From contig NZ_JAYSDK010000014.1 in NCBI RefSeq assembly GCF_041914405.1, forward strand, positions 1 to 64,000: a DNA stretch of 64,000 bases, in the 5' to 3' direction. Below the pieces are notes generated by a model. It had not been told where the DNA came from. It worked only from the letters and a program-made list of their open reading frames with translations, and made no database searches. Each line of letters starts with the position of its first letter. The stretch's first letter is position 1. Source of the stretch: Zoogloea sp041914405 (GTDB lineage Bacteria; Pseudomonadota; Gammaproteobacteria; Burkholderiales; Rhodocyclaceae). Below are positions 32,978 through 40,764 of this stretch, one piece after another. A program made the translations under genes and the position numbers.

Positions 32978-34324
32978 TCATCTTTTCGCCGCACGCTCAA
33001 TGCGCTCTTTCAGATCCTCCGGGGCGTAGAAGACAAAGGATTGCCCTTGCTTGAACTTGTCGAGGAAGCCTAAGGCCTCCAGCTCAAGCAGGTCGGTTCG
33101 GGCCGTTTGATAAACCACGCTGTGAAACTGCTGATGTGCACTGACTCGATACGCCTCGCCTGGATTGCGAAGAGCGTGGGTGAGGAGAGTGATCTGCCGG
33201 TGGTTGAGTCGTCCACGAAGCGCCGGTGAGCCAGCCAGCAGGCGCTGGGCATCTTTCTGTTCGTTGGTCTTGCGGGCAAGGTAGGCGTACAGCGCTTCGA
33301 TGGACTTACGGATCGTGCCGAGCTGATGGAGAATGAAGTAGGTTGTGTCTCCTCCATCGGTTTCCGTGTGCAGGTAGGCGGTGACGTACTGGGCCGGCGC
33401 CTGGCGTAGAAACTGGGAGATGGAGAGAAACTCCATCAGCCAGTAGCCACTCCGGGCCATTGCCCAGTAAAACAGCGCACGAGCGGTGCGCCCGTTGCCA
33501 TCCGCGAAAGGGTGGTCGTAGCCAATCATGAAGTGCAACAGAATGGCTCTCACGACCGGATGCACGAAAGGGGCACTCCCTTCGTCTGCATTTGCAAAGG
33601 CACACAGGCGCTCCAGGCGTGAAGGAAGTTCAGCCCAGTGCGGTGGATCGTGCAGAACCGTGCCGCTCCGGTTATCCACCACTTTCACGTCGTCGCTTTG
33701 CCGCAGGCGCCCGGCATCGGAAGGGTCGTCTAGCGTGTCGGCGGTCAGCATCCGGTGAAGCTCCAAGATGCGTTCCGGGGTGATGGGCTGATCCCGCAGG
33801 CTCCGGATGTGCTCCATCGCGGTGTAGTTGTTGAAGATCATCGCCTCGCTGCGGTCCTTTGGGCGGCGTCCTTCCAGCAGCATGGCTTCCGCTACCCGCC
33901 GGGTCGTTGAAGCACCTTCCAACTGGCTGGAAGTAATTGCTTCCTCGATCAGTGAATGCAACAGGTAGCGTTCACGATTCTCATGGATTGGGGCGCTGGC
34001 TGGCGCCTGGATCTGACCAGCGGCATCCCGGTCGATGTGGTGCAAATGGATCTGCACCGCCTCCGGTACGGCAAACCTGAATGGCTGTCCATGGCGGTCC
34101 AGCAGTGGCAGGAGCTTGAGGAGAGGAGTTCGCGCCAACCAGATCGACAGCCACCATTCTTCCGAGGAGAAGCCTTCTGGCGGTTGCCGGTGCCGAAGCT
34201 CATCCCAGTGCAGATAGCGCCCTGAAGTTGTGGCCTCCTGCAGTTCGATCAGTCGAGCGAGCTTATTGGGTTGAAGCTTCGCCAGGAAACCTGTCGGGTC
34301 TGGAGGCGAGAGGGGAATCTTCAT
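32978..34324 (-). CDS. Fic family AMP-transferase with internal inhibitory helix and winged-helix domain
   Basis: A 448-aa Fic-domain protein. The active-site motif HPFADGNGR at about residues 271-279 is intact, so transfer of AMP (or another nucleotide) to Ser/Thr/Tyr of a target is expected. The inhibitory motif SSQLEG (S/T-xxx-E-G) near residue 132 makes it an N-terminally self-inhibited class II Fic. The C-terminal ~95 residues (RLNHRQITLLTHAL ... TARTDLLELEALGFL) look like a winged helix, suggesting DNA binding and autoregulation at the palindromes just upstream. It is cargo at the left end of the island; no separate antitoxin gene was found. Confidence 0.9.
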   Translation of the reverse strand: MKIPLSPPDPTGFLAKLQPNKLARLIELQEATTSGRYLHWDELRHRQPPEGFSSEEWWLSIWLARTPLLKLLPLLDRHGQPFRFAVPEAVQIHLHHIDRDAAGQIQAPASAPIHENRERYLLHSLIEEAITSSQLEGASTTRRVAEAMLLEGRRPKDRSEAMIFNNYTAMEHIRSLRDQPITPERILELHRMLTADTLDDPSDAGRLRQSDDVKVVDNRSGTVLHDPPHWAELPSRLERLCAFANADEGSAPFVHPVVRAILLHFMIGYDHPFADGNGRTARALFYWAMARSGYWLMEFLSISQFLRQAPAQYVTAYLHTETDGGDTTYFILHQLGTIRKSIEALYAYLARKTNEQKDAQRLLAGSPALRGRLNHRQITLLTHALRNPGEAYRVSAHQQFHSVVYQTARTDLLELEALGFLDKFKQGQSFVFYAPEDLKERIERAAKR

Positions 34325-34327
34325 GTG

Positions 34328-34423
34328 GCTACTAATTTGTGTATGTTTTAGTAGCGGTTAGTGTATGCCAGATCCAGCGCTTCAGGTAGCAATAAGCTAC
34401 TAATTTATGTATTAATTAGTAGC
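34328..34423. promoter_or_regulatory. Tandem palindromic operators upstream of fic
   Basis: Two 28-bp inverted repeats share the arms GCTACTAATT...TTAGTAGC: 34328-34355 (imperfect arms) and 34396-34423 (perfect 10-bp arms around TATGTATT). They are spaced 68 bp apart and the first lies three bases from the fic start codon. Between them GTAGC-AATAA-GCTAC (34386-34400) adds a half-site arrangement. The position suggests repression, most simply by the Fic winged-helix domain. Confidence 0.7.
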
Positions 34424-35111
34424 TCCATGCATCCCAATGCAGTGGAGCACTGATTGGGATTCCAGGTGTCAGTGGTGCTACGATCTCCAGGCATTCCCTC
34501 GGTCGGGAGAGTTCTCACAGGACCATGAGGCAAGCGGGCATGGCTGAGAACAACGCAGCACCAATAGCCCAGCGACCACCTTGATGCACCGAACCGTTCT
34601 CTAGCGAAACAGATATACAAGTCATTGCGATAGCCGGACATTGACGGCAGCTTGCTGGGGGCGTTTCCTTCAAAGGGACTCACTGGTTCGATCCCAGTAC
34701 CGCCCATCTCCAGGATGCGGGACATGGGCCTACATGACCTTGCACCCCATGCAAGTGCGCGACTGAATCTTGTCGTCATCTCGCTTGCGCCGACGCCCGA
34801 AGGCTTCCCCGGCTCCCTCAGCCCTCGATCAATGCCTAGGAGGACGAGCTGGACTCAGGCTGTGATCCCTCCAGCCGAAAGTGACTTGCGTCATTGCGCC
34901 CTGCAACCTTGGCTCCTAGGATTACTTTAACTGCATACACACGCATCGTAGAGTCCAGATTGACAAGCTTTCCACGGCAGCAGCCCTGATTACGGAGTAT
35001 ATCCTGGATGCAAGATGAGGCTGCCTCAGTGTGAGGTCATGGTTTCGGAAGCGAGGTTCTACGGACGGTTCGGTGTCGTGCCTTTTTGAAATCAGAGGGG
35101 GGAAGGAAGCG
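34424..35111. other. Non-coding stretch with tRNA-like 3' fragment
   Basis: No gene with a believable start was found in these ~690 bases. At 34682-34712 the + strand reads as a tRNA T-arm (ACTGG-TTCGATC-CCAGT) followed by an acceptor-like ACCGCCC, then ATCTCCA. A weak anticodon-like hairpin (GTTTC-CTTCAAA-GGGAC) sits at 34662-34678, but no matching 5' acceptor strand or D-arm lies upstream, so it is at best a tRNA relic. The right end must carry the promoter of the following cassette. Confidence 0.4.
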
Positions 35112-36203
35112 TTGAACAAGGACGAGCTGCTGAAAGCCATTGAGACTCGAAATACATACGCCATATTTGCAAATGCCTTTCGACAGCACAGTTTGGACGT
35201 GATCGGCCAAGGCTGGCCTGGAACGAAGCTCAAGCTGGAGTGGCTGCTGAACAATTCTCTGCTGGCTGCTGACACCCTTGATGAGCTCAAGGGCATCTAT
35301 GTCGAAAACATCTTGTACGCCCAGAAGGCTGTTACGCTATGGGCCATCGATCGAGATGTTGCGCGACAACTCTTCGACCGACTAGAGGAGTTCGTCGATC
35401 CGGACAGCCCCTATCGGGCCCTCTATCCGCTGCCTCTCCCGGACCAAGAGCTCAGAGGGCTTCGGCTGGGTATCCCGACCTACGTGCACGATCTGGGCAA
35501 TCGAAAAACGCTTGTCCTGGGCTCTAGGAGAACGACCTCGAAGGAGGAAACACTTCCTCCGGAGTCCATTTCAGATGCTTTGAGAGATCAAGGCTTCGTC
35601 GAACTGGTGGGGAGGCGGAATTTCGTGTCTCCAGTCTTCGATAGCATCACCGTAACGCCAGCCAGTGGCTTGGTGGAGATGCGGATCGATTTGGCCAAAG
35701 GCGTTTCCGAGCGGGAGATCATTAGTCTCCGGGAAGGGCTGCGCACCAAGTTCAACCAGCGTGCGCGGGAGGTTCTGGGGGTGGATGTTCTGCTTGATCA
35801 ACTTCCGCTGAATCTCTGGCCGGCACTGCGACCGCTCTATCAGGGGGATGATTGGTCTGTGCAGCGCCTCGGCCATGTAAACGAAGGAGGCTACATCAAC
35901 GCGAACCGCGGTCGTCACCGCACGCAAGATGTTCGGGATGATAATTATCACCGTGCAGGCGAGGGAGCGGTTGCTAACCTTCAGTTATGGAGCGTCACTG
36001 CCGTATTTAGCTCCCCAGGAGGGTATGCAACGCCAACGCTGTCACTTGAGGGTGACTCTCGCCTCGTTAGCGTGCAGCAACCCCATTTAGACCTTGCCAG
36101 AGTCTGGGATTGTGCTTGTGCGGAAGACTATTATCAGGTGCTTGACACACTGCTCGCGTGTCTTCCCGCACAAACGGAGACCCAGTCCGAGAGCAACGCC
36201 TAA
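35112..36203 (+). CDS. Unrecognised protein, first gene of a three-gene cassette
   Basis: A 363-aa predicted soluble protein that I do not recognise. It begins LNKDELLKAIETRNTYAIF and its C-terminal third is rich in His, Asn and Arg (INANRGRHRTQDVRDDNYH). A TTG start is preferred because the GGGGGGAAGGA ribosome binding site lies just before it; a GTG at 35031 in the same frame is the alternative. No membrane segment, Walker motif or nuclease motif is visible. Thirty bases separate it from the next gene on the same strand. Codon use and lower G+C differ from the chromosome, as expected for cargo. A role with the downstream nuclease is inferred only from position. Confidence 0.75.
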   Translation: MNKDELLKAIETRNTYAIFANAFRQHSLDVIGQGWPGTKLKLEWLLNNSLLAADTLDELKGIYVENILYAQKAVTLWAIDRDVARQLFDRLEEFVDPDSPYRALYPLPLPDQELRGLRLGIPTYVHDLGNRKTLVLGSRRTTSKEETLPPESISDALRDQGFVELVGRRNFVSPVFDSITVTPASGLVEMRIDLAKGVSEREIISLREGLRTKFNQRAREVLGVDVLLDQLPLNLWPALRPLYQGDDWSVQRLGHVNEGGYINANRGRHRTQDVRDDNYHRAGEGAVANLQLWSVTAVFSSPGGYATPTLSLEGDSRLVSVQQPHLDLARVWDCACAEDYYQVLDTLLACLPAQTETQSESNA

Positions 36204-36232
36204 CTAATGCTGCTTGTCATAGCTGAAACCCC

Positions 36233-36655
36233 ATGAACAGGATGGACACAATCATGCGTGAAATCGAAGAATTGTTCGGCCCAGCCGAGCCTGAAATCGC
36301 GCGCGTGTGCGGGTCCATCATTAGGTTTATCTGTAGCCAGCCACGCCCGGACAGGTTGCATCTGACATTTAGTCTCTTGAAAGATACGACGAAGCCAAAC
36401 AGCGACAGGGCTTTGATGTTGGCCGTCCAGTACCTGTGCGGTGCTAATGCACAAGTACTGGAGATGAATTTTGAATTCGTGGACGAGGACGGTGAATACC
36501 ACCCTATCTCGAGTTCCGAGATCGCCGAGGCACGGAAGAGTCACGTGTTGGGACATCCGGTTACCGGAGAGCTACTGAGTGATTTCGAAGATCGGGTGCT
36601 GGTGTATTTCAAGCCGACGACTCCGGCAAGATTTGCGCCGGAATGCAGGGGATAA
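36233..36655 (+). CDS. Unrecognised small protein, second gene of cassette
   Basis: A 140-aa predicted soluble alpha/beta protein without recognisable family. The N-terminal third is helical and acidic (MREIEELFGPAEPEIARVC); the middle has alternating hydrophobic strands ending in FEFVDEDGEYHPIS. In-frame ATGs at 36242 and 36254 are possible later starts, as no strong ribosome binding site distinguishes them. It is followed after three bases by the nuclease gene, so the two are translationally coupled and their products may interact. Confidence 0.7.
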   Translation: MNRMDTIMREIEELFGPAEPEIARVCGSIIRFICSQPRPDRLHLTFSLLKDTTKPNSDRALMLAVQYLCGANAQVLEMNFEFVDEDGEYHPISSSEIAEARKSHVLGHPVTGELLSDFEDRVLVYFKPTTPARFAPECRG

Positions 36656-36658
36656 CGA

Positions 36659-37312
36659 GTGCTGGATGAGGACAAACTGCGTGCTTTCGTAGCCATGGCT
36701 CCTGGGGACTGGCGGATCGAAAGATTCATCGAGCGATGCACTGCTAGGACTTATGAGGAGTTCGTAACTATCCTCTACAAGGACTTGGATAACCTCCTTT
36801 CGGAAATGCAGTTGTCAAAGAACTTTCTCCATGACAAGTCCGAAGACGACATCACAATGGGTTTGGTTCAGTCACTCAACCAGTTGATGTACCACGCAGA
36901 CCACGATCCAATGAAGAACGGCCACGTTGATTTTTTTGTGGAAGGGCGGCAGCCCGATTTTCATTGGATGGGCGAAGCAAAGCTGGATTCAGGGCCTTCG
37001 ACTCTGGAGGGCGGGATGCGACAGCTGTGTGATCGGTATTCGACTGGGGGGCACGGACAGTCTCACGGTGGTGTTTTGGTTTACATCAAGGGGGCGAAGG
37101 CTGCAGTTATCTTCAAGAACTGGCGTGACCATGTTGAGCAGATCGATGACCCGGATAGTTTTGAGCAGCTCAACGTGTCGGATTGTCCTTGCAGTAAGTC
37201 CCCTTTTAGATTCCAAACTACGCATGTTCATAGCTCAAGCGGGCTACCCTACACGGTTAGGCACATGGGCGTTCATTTGCACCACAACCCTACTGATCGA
37301 GTGACTACCTGA
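36659..37312 (+). CDS. Putative PD-(D/E)XK-fold nuclease, third gene of cassette
   Basis: A 217-aa protein with a restriction-endonuclease-like signature: Asp91 in GHVDFFVEG, then Glu106-x-Lys108 in HWMGEAKLDSG, preceded by acidic residues in a helix (Glu62 region) and followed by GMRQLCDRY, the order D-x14-E-x-K of PD-(D/E)XK enzymes. It should cleave or bind nucleic acid in the cytoplasm. The GTG start lies three bases after the upstream stop, with a GCAGGGGAT ribosome binding site inside that gene's end. Its C-terminus contains several His and Cys (DCPCSKSPF, HLHH). Target and partners are unknown. Confidence 0.72.
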   Translation: MLDEDKLRAFVAMAPGDWRIERFIERCTARTYEEFVTILYKDLDNLLSEMQLSKNFLHDKSEDDITMGLVQSLNQLMYHADHDPMKNGHVDFFVEGRQPDFHWMGEAKLDSGPSTLEGGMRQLCDRYSTGGHGQSHGGVLVYIKGAKAAVIFKNWRDHVEQIDDPDSFEQLNVSDCPCSKSPFRFQTTHVHSSSGLPYTVRHMGVHLHHNPTDRVTT

Positions 37313-37460
37313 TGGATTCAGTCCTGCCCCTGCGAATGAGAGTCACTACGCATGAACAGGGGTTGGAGCAGGCTGTGGGGAGATTCCCGCATTAGAACAA
37401 GGCACCGACCGGTGCATGGTCTGCACGGGTCGTTCGTTTTCCCCAATACGTCTCAGACAG

Positions 37461-37507
37461 GCACTGACAAAACTGACACATCTAGGATCTGTCGGTTTTG
37501 TCAGTGC
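37461..37507. repeat. 47-bp inverted repeat between convergent operons
   Basis: Arms of 18 bases (GCACTGACAAAACTGACA and TGTCGGTTTTGTCAGTGC) match except for one G-T-type pair, around an 11-base loop. It lies in the 228-base gap between the nuclease cassette and the end of the DUF3987 gene. There is no T-run on either side, so it is either a robust bidirectional mRNA end or a protein/replication site. Confidence 0.7.
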
Positions 37508-37540
37508 GGCTCAGGCGCACATGGGCCGAAATTTTCATCC

Positions 37541-39130
37541 TCAGTGCCGAGCGGCAGCCGATGGCACCGACTTCGGATTGACCACAAACAGCACCCGCGG
37601 CTTGGTACGTGAAGGCTCCTGCCACTCCTCCAGGTGTCCCAGTTCCACCAGCAGCCCAAGCCCTTCCGCCACGCGCTTGGGGTCCGACAGGCCCGACCAG
37701 CACGCCCGCTGAATGTCCCGCGTGCCGAACCCTTCCCGCGCCAGATCCCCTTTCCTGATCCGCTCCAGAATCCGCCGGGCCGTATCTGCCTCGCTGCCCT
37801 GGGCAACCCCGTAACACCGCCGGGCGTGCGTTTCCAGATACACGGCCCAATGCAGAGCCCGCAGTGTCGAGGCGAGGCCGACCGGGCCGCTGTGCCCGTC
37901 CCCAAGGTGGAAGGTCAGGGCCAGGGCGGGGGCCAGCTTGCGGTACTTGGCCAGATGGGATTCCAGGGCGGGGTATAGCTCGCCCGAGCGCAGGCCGGCT
38001 TCGAAGCCGGTGCGCCAATCGGTGAAGGCTTCCAGGGCTTCCGGATCGAAGCGCAGGAAGGGCAGGCCGTCCTCACCTTCCTGTTCGGCCCCGCGGGCCA
38101 GGGCATCGAGGGCGTCCAGCTCGTCGAACACGGCGAAGGCCATGTCTTTGGCAGGGCCATCCGGGTAGCGGTCCACGTTCTTCCAGGTGCCACCGGTCTC
38201 CGGCCACACCAGCAGGCCGAAGCGGGCCAGCATGCCGTCATCCGATGCCCCACCACGCAGCGTGGCGCGCAGGTATTCCCCGAGGGGGCCGGGCTGGGCA
38301 CCGCCGATTACGCCCAGGCACACTGCCGGCACACGCCGATGGCCGCGGCCGATGCGGTCGAAGGTCCAGCCGTCCTTGCCGTTCCAGCCCGTCATCAGGA
38401 AGGCACGCAGCTCGGCGGCATCTTCCCGGTCCAGGCCGGCGAGCCAGCCGGGCAGCTCGTCGCGGACCACCAGCAAACCGCGGGGGTTCTCGATGAGCTT
38501 CTCGGCCAAGGCTTCCACGGTCGCGCTGGCCACAGTGTAGCGGCGAAGGATCGGGGCTTCATCCGCATCGGGTGTGAGGAAGCTGGCCACGTCCACCAGG
38601 GCATTCGGGTCCTTGCGGAGTGCGCGGGTCGCTTCCGACTTGCGGGCTTCGGCCCGAGCCTTGGCGATCTCGGCTTCGGCTCGCCATTGCCCCTGGGCCT
38701 GCGTCCATTCCTCGAGCGCACGGGCTTCGAGACGCACGATGGGTGCCAGGGCTGCCATCATGGCCGGGCTCTTCATCATGCCGGGGCGCCCGACGATGCA
38801 GCCCCACAGGTTGGGAAACTCCTGCCAGTCGCTGCGGGCCTGGGGACGGATAGCACAGCGCCGGCCAATCAGGTTACCGGCGGCGGCCACCATCGGCACG
38901 GCGACGAAATCCGGCGGGCACTGCATGCGGTCGGCCACGTCCTGCACCCACGGCCGCAGCCGATCCGGCAACAGCGCGTAGTCGAACGGGGCGACCGGCG
39001 CGAGGCCTTCCGGCAGCGGCAGGGGATCGGGCCAGGAGGCGACCGGCCAGGTGCGGGGATCGCCCAGCGCCGGGGCCAGGGCGGCCCGCTCTTCAAGGCG
39101 GGCCGGCTCATAGGGTGGCGGTGCCTTCAT
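37541..39130 (-). CDS. DUF3987 domain-containing protein (YfjI-like)
   Basis: A 529-aa P-loop-like protein. After a proline-rich N-terminus (about 45 residues) comes the DUF3987 region: a Walker-A-like GRPGMMKSP near residue 115 and RDELPGWLAGLDRED as the Walker B-like segment. It belongs to a family of helicase/primase-associated proteins common in P4-like islands. The frame extends 62 codons upstream but overlaps other genes; the ATG at 39130 overlaps the previous stop by four bases and is chosen. It is the last gene of a five-gene operon. Confidence 0.82.
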   Translation of the reverse strand: MKAPPPYEPARLEERAALAPALGDPRTWPVASWPDPLPLPEGLAPVAPFDYALLPDRLRPWVQDVADRMQCPPDFVAVPMVAAAGNLIGRRCAIRPQARSDWQEFPNLWGCIVGRPGMMKSPAMMAALAPIVRLEARALEEWTQAQGQWRAEAEIAKARAEARKSEATRALRKDPNALVDVASFLTPDADEAPILRRYTVASATVEALAEKLIENPRGLLVVRDELPGWLAGLDREDAAELRAFLMTGWNGKDGWTFDRIGRGHRRVPAVCLGVIGGAQPGPLGEYLRATLRGGASDDGMLARFGLLVWPETGGTWKNVDRYPDGPAKDMAFAVFDELDALDALARGAEQEGEDGLPFLRFDPEALEAFTDWRTGFEAGLRSGELYPALESHLAKYRKLAPALALTFHLGDGHSGPVGLASTLRALHWAVYLETHARRCYGVAQGSEADTARRILERIRKGDLAREGFGTRDIQRACWSGLSDPKRVAEGLGLLVELGHLEEWQEPSRTKPRVLFVVNPKSVPSAAARH

Positions 39131-39537
39131 GGCTGCACCTCCTGCCCGTGGGCCTCGCTGACGATGAACTCTGCCGCCGGCGTGCCGCCCGGCCGCAGCA
39201 GGATCAGCCGCTTGGGGCGTGCCGACACCAGCTCGGCCAGCAGATGGCGCAGGCGCACCCCGTCCGGCGCCGGTGGCGGCACCACCAGCACCGACAGGGC
39301 TGCCAGGTAACGCCAATCGAGGCGGGCCGGATGAAAGCCCGGCGGGCAGCAGATCGCCGGACCCAGGCCGGTGACCGGCCCAGCCGGCCAGTGGTCGAGG
39401 AAGACCACCACCTGGCGCTGGCTGGGCACCAGATCCCGCGCACGGGCGTCGGCTAGGTCGCGGGCGTAGGCCGGCAGGCGTCGGCCCGGGGAGCAGCGCC
39501 AGGCGGGAACGAGGGGATCACTTCGGGGATTACTCAT
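39127..39537 (-). CDS. Hypothetical protein in DUF3987 operon
   Basis: A 136-aa protein rich in Pro, Arg and Ala with no recognised domain. Two hydrophobic beta-like stretches (RQVVVFLDHWPAG and LSVLVVPPPAPDG) suggest a small alpha/beta fold. ATGA overlaps link it to both neighbours: its start lies eight bases inside the upstream gene and its stop overlaps the DUF3987 start. The start MSNPRSDP was chosen over an upstream frame extension. Confidence 0.7.
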   Translation of the reverse strand: MSNPRSDPLVPAWRCSPGRRLPAYARDLADARARDLVPSQRQVVVFLDHWPAGPVTGLGPAICCPPGFHPARLDWRYLAALSVLVVPPPAPDGVRLRHLLAELVSARPKRLILLRPGGTPAAEFIVSEAHGQEVQP

Positions 39538-40105
39538 CGTGGTTTCCCCATTGATACATGAATGCCTCGTAAGCCGCGCTATCAAAGCCAAGTCCTGCAT
39601 TGGCGCGGAGCAGCAATTCCTTCTCGGTCAGATCATCCAGGTCAGTGCCCAAATGCTTGGCCGAAGCAGACAGCCAACGGGACAGCAGATTGAAGAAGCC
39701 GACGTATTGGCCCCGTAACGCACTAAACCGCGGACTTTGTTCGGTGACTTTACGCCTTGCCATGGCGACGCCGCCTTCCTGTTCATAGCGAACCATCAAG
39801 GCACCAACGACGGCGGTCAGCCAGAAATAGACAACCCCATCCTCGTTTTCCCGCATCGCCTTGAGGAACTCGAGCGCCATGGCTTCACCCGTCTCATACC
39901 CGCCGACGTAGCCCCCAGTAGGGGGAACATTCCAGAACGGCGCATCAGACACGGTTCGAGGCCCTGCGACGAAGGACAGGTTGCGGATCGCGCACTTGCC
40001 GCGGGCTTTTCGCTTCAGGGAGATGGGCGGCTCACCGAGGAATTGGGGCTTGAGCTTGGTCACCGCCTCAAATTTCCTGATCGTCTTGGGGCGCACTTTG
40101 ATCAT
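39530..40105 (-). CDS. Hypothetical protein in DUF3987 operon
   Basis: A 191-aa protein that I do not recognise. It begins MIKVRPKTIRKFEAVTK, has a central helical, membrane-free region (FWLTAVVGALMVRYEQEGG is only weakly hydrophobic) and an acidic C-terminus. An AGGAGGG ribosome binding site lies inside the preceding 33-codon ORF, and its start overlaps that ORF's stop by four bases. Function unknown; context suggests an island replication or regulation role. Confidence 0.72.
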   Translation of the reverse strand: MIKVRPKTIRKFEAVTKLKPQFLGEPPISLKRKARGKCAIRNLSFVAGPRTVSDAPFWNVPPTGGYVGGYETGEAMALEFLKAMRENEDGVVYFWLTAVVGALMVRYEQEGGVAMARRKVTEQSPRFSALRGQYVGFFNLLSRWLSASAKHLGTDLDDLTEKELLLRANAGLGFDSAAYEAFMYQWGNHDE

Positions 40106-40203
40106 TTTCCGACCCTCCTGACAAAGGTCAGGCGGAACGCCATCGCCGGGCCGGCAAGATAGCGCAGGGTGCGGTAAAGGGTAAAACGGGTTCGGGCGCT
40201 CAT
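40102..40203 (-). CDS. 33-aa translationally coupled small protein
   Basis: ATG at 40203 to TGA at 40102 encodes a short, strongly basic peptide starting MSARTRFTLYRTLRYLAGPA. It overlaps the stop of the upstream 69-aa gene and the start of the downstream 191-aa gene by four bases each (ATGA twice), and the downstream ribosome binding site is encoded within it. It is either a real micro-protein (a possible basic amphipathic helix) or a coupling ORF. Confidence 0.6.
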   Translation of the reverse strand: MSARTRFTLYRTLRYLAGPAMAFRLTFVRRVGK

Positions 40204-40409
40204 TTGCAGGCCTCCCGCAGTTCGTCGAGGGCCAACTCGAAGGCGCTCACACGCCCCAGGTAAAAGGCTCGGCCTTGGTCGGTTTCCTGTTCGGCCAGTT
40301 GCCAGCTGTCACGAAGCTTGGCTTCAAGGAAGCTGAGCGTGCAAATGAGAGTCAGTGCCGGCGTAGGGATGTGCGCCGGCGCAGTGGTGCCTGCATGGTT
40401 GAAATGCAT
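40200..40409 (-). CDS. Small hypothetical protein, first gene of the DUF3987 operon
   Basis: A 69-aa protein starting MHFNHAGTTAPAHIPTPALT, with a C-terminal helix (LAEQETDQGRAFYLGRVSAFELALDEL). The AAGGAG ribosome binding site lies seven bases upstream, partly inside a long stem of the leader. The reading frame remains open into that leader (to 40634); such extended versions are sometimes called Ash-family proteins, but the structured leader argues for the short form. The gene opens the five-gene overlapping operon. Confidence 0.65.
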   Translation of the reverse strand: MHFNHAGTTAPAHIPTPALTLICTLSFLEAKLRDSWQLAEQETDQGRAFYLGRVSAFELALDELREACK

Positions 40410-40500
40410 GGTGATGCTCCTTGTGTGCGGTTTGTTTCTCCGCAGCCCCTTCCTACAGGGGCGGCGGAACCGTGCGGGGGTAGGAATACCGGACACAAGG
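40410..40500 (-). promoter_or_regulatory. Structured mRNA leader that can hide the ribosome binding site
   Basis: On the minus strand CCTTGTGTCCGGT (40500-40488) pairs with ACCGCACACAAGG (40431-40419), 12 of 13 bases; the second arm overlaps the AAGGAG ribosome binding site (40422-40417). Inside, CCGC-CGCCCC and GGGGC-TGCGG form a hairpin whose loop TGTAGGAA is complementary to TTCCTAC in the 5' part, allowing a pseudoknot. The layout resembles the P4 CI / P1 C4 antisense-RNA immunity leaders, but I cannot confirm membership. The rest of 40501-40764 holds the promoters, including a TTGGCA / TAAAAT pair at 40710-40736 for the TerB-like gene. Confidence 0.6.
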
Positions 40501-40764
40501 AACCGGCCAGCCTTACGGCTGCCCCGCACGGCCCGCCATTGGACAGGCGCAACCATGCAACCGACGTGAAAAAGCCGCGACGAACGCGGCCTCATCGGCC
40601 TTGTGAATTCCGGGTTCCTACGCCCGATCACCACTGTTTAGGTGATGGTGGGAGTATCTGCCCGGTCGTGCACGAACGTCAAGCCCGAGAGCAAAATTTC
40701 CGGAATCGTTTGGCATGTACTCTTGAGGCATAAAATCGAACTGTTCCAGCGAAGGAGGAAGGCC

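Noticed and set aside
32758..33000. Open frame of 80 codons on the minus strand at the left island end
   Set aside because: It overlaps the fic 3' end and runs through a terminator-like hairpin into a very A+T-rich stretch; the predicted protein is low-complexity aromatic at the end.
32978..34324. Fic gene as part of a two-gene toxin-antitoxin pair
   Set aside because: The inhibitory motif is inside the same protein and no small antitoxin gene adjoins it.
34405..34779. Open frame on the minus strand with the phrase GGTGIEPV
   Set aside because: This peptide is produced by the tRNA-like T-arm read in the wrong sense; such frames are common artefacts over tRNA sequences.
40410..40634. Upstream extension of the 69-aa gene as an Ash-like protein
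   Set aside because: The extension is encoded by the stem-loops of the leader; a good ribosome binding site and ATG at 40409 explain the gene better.
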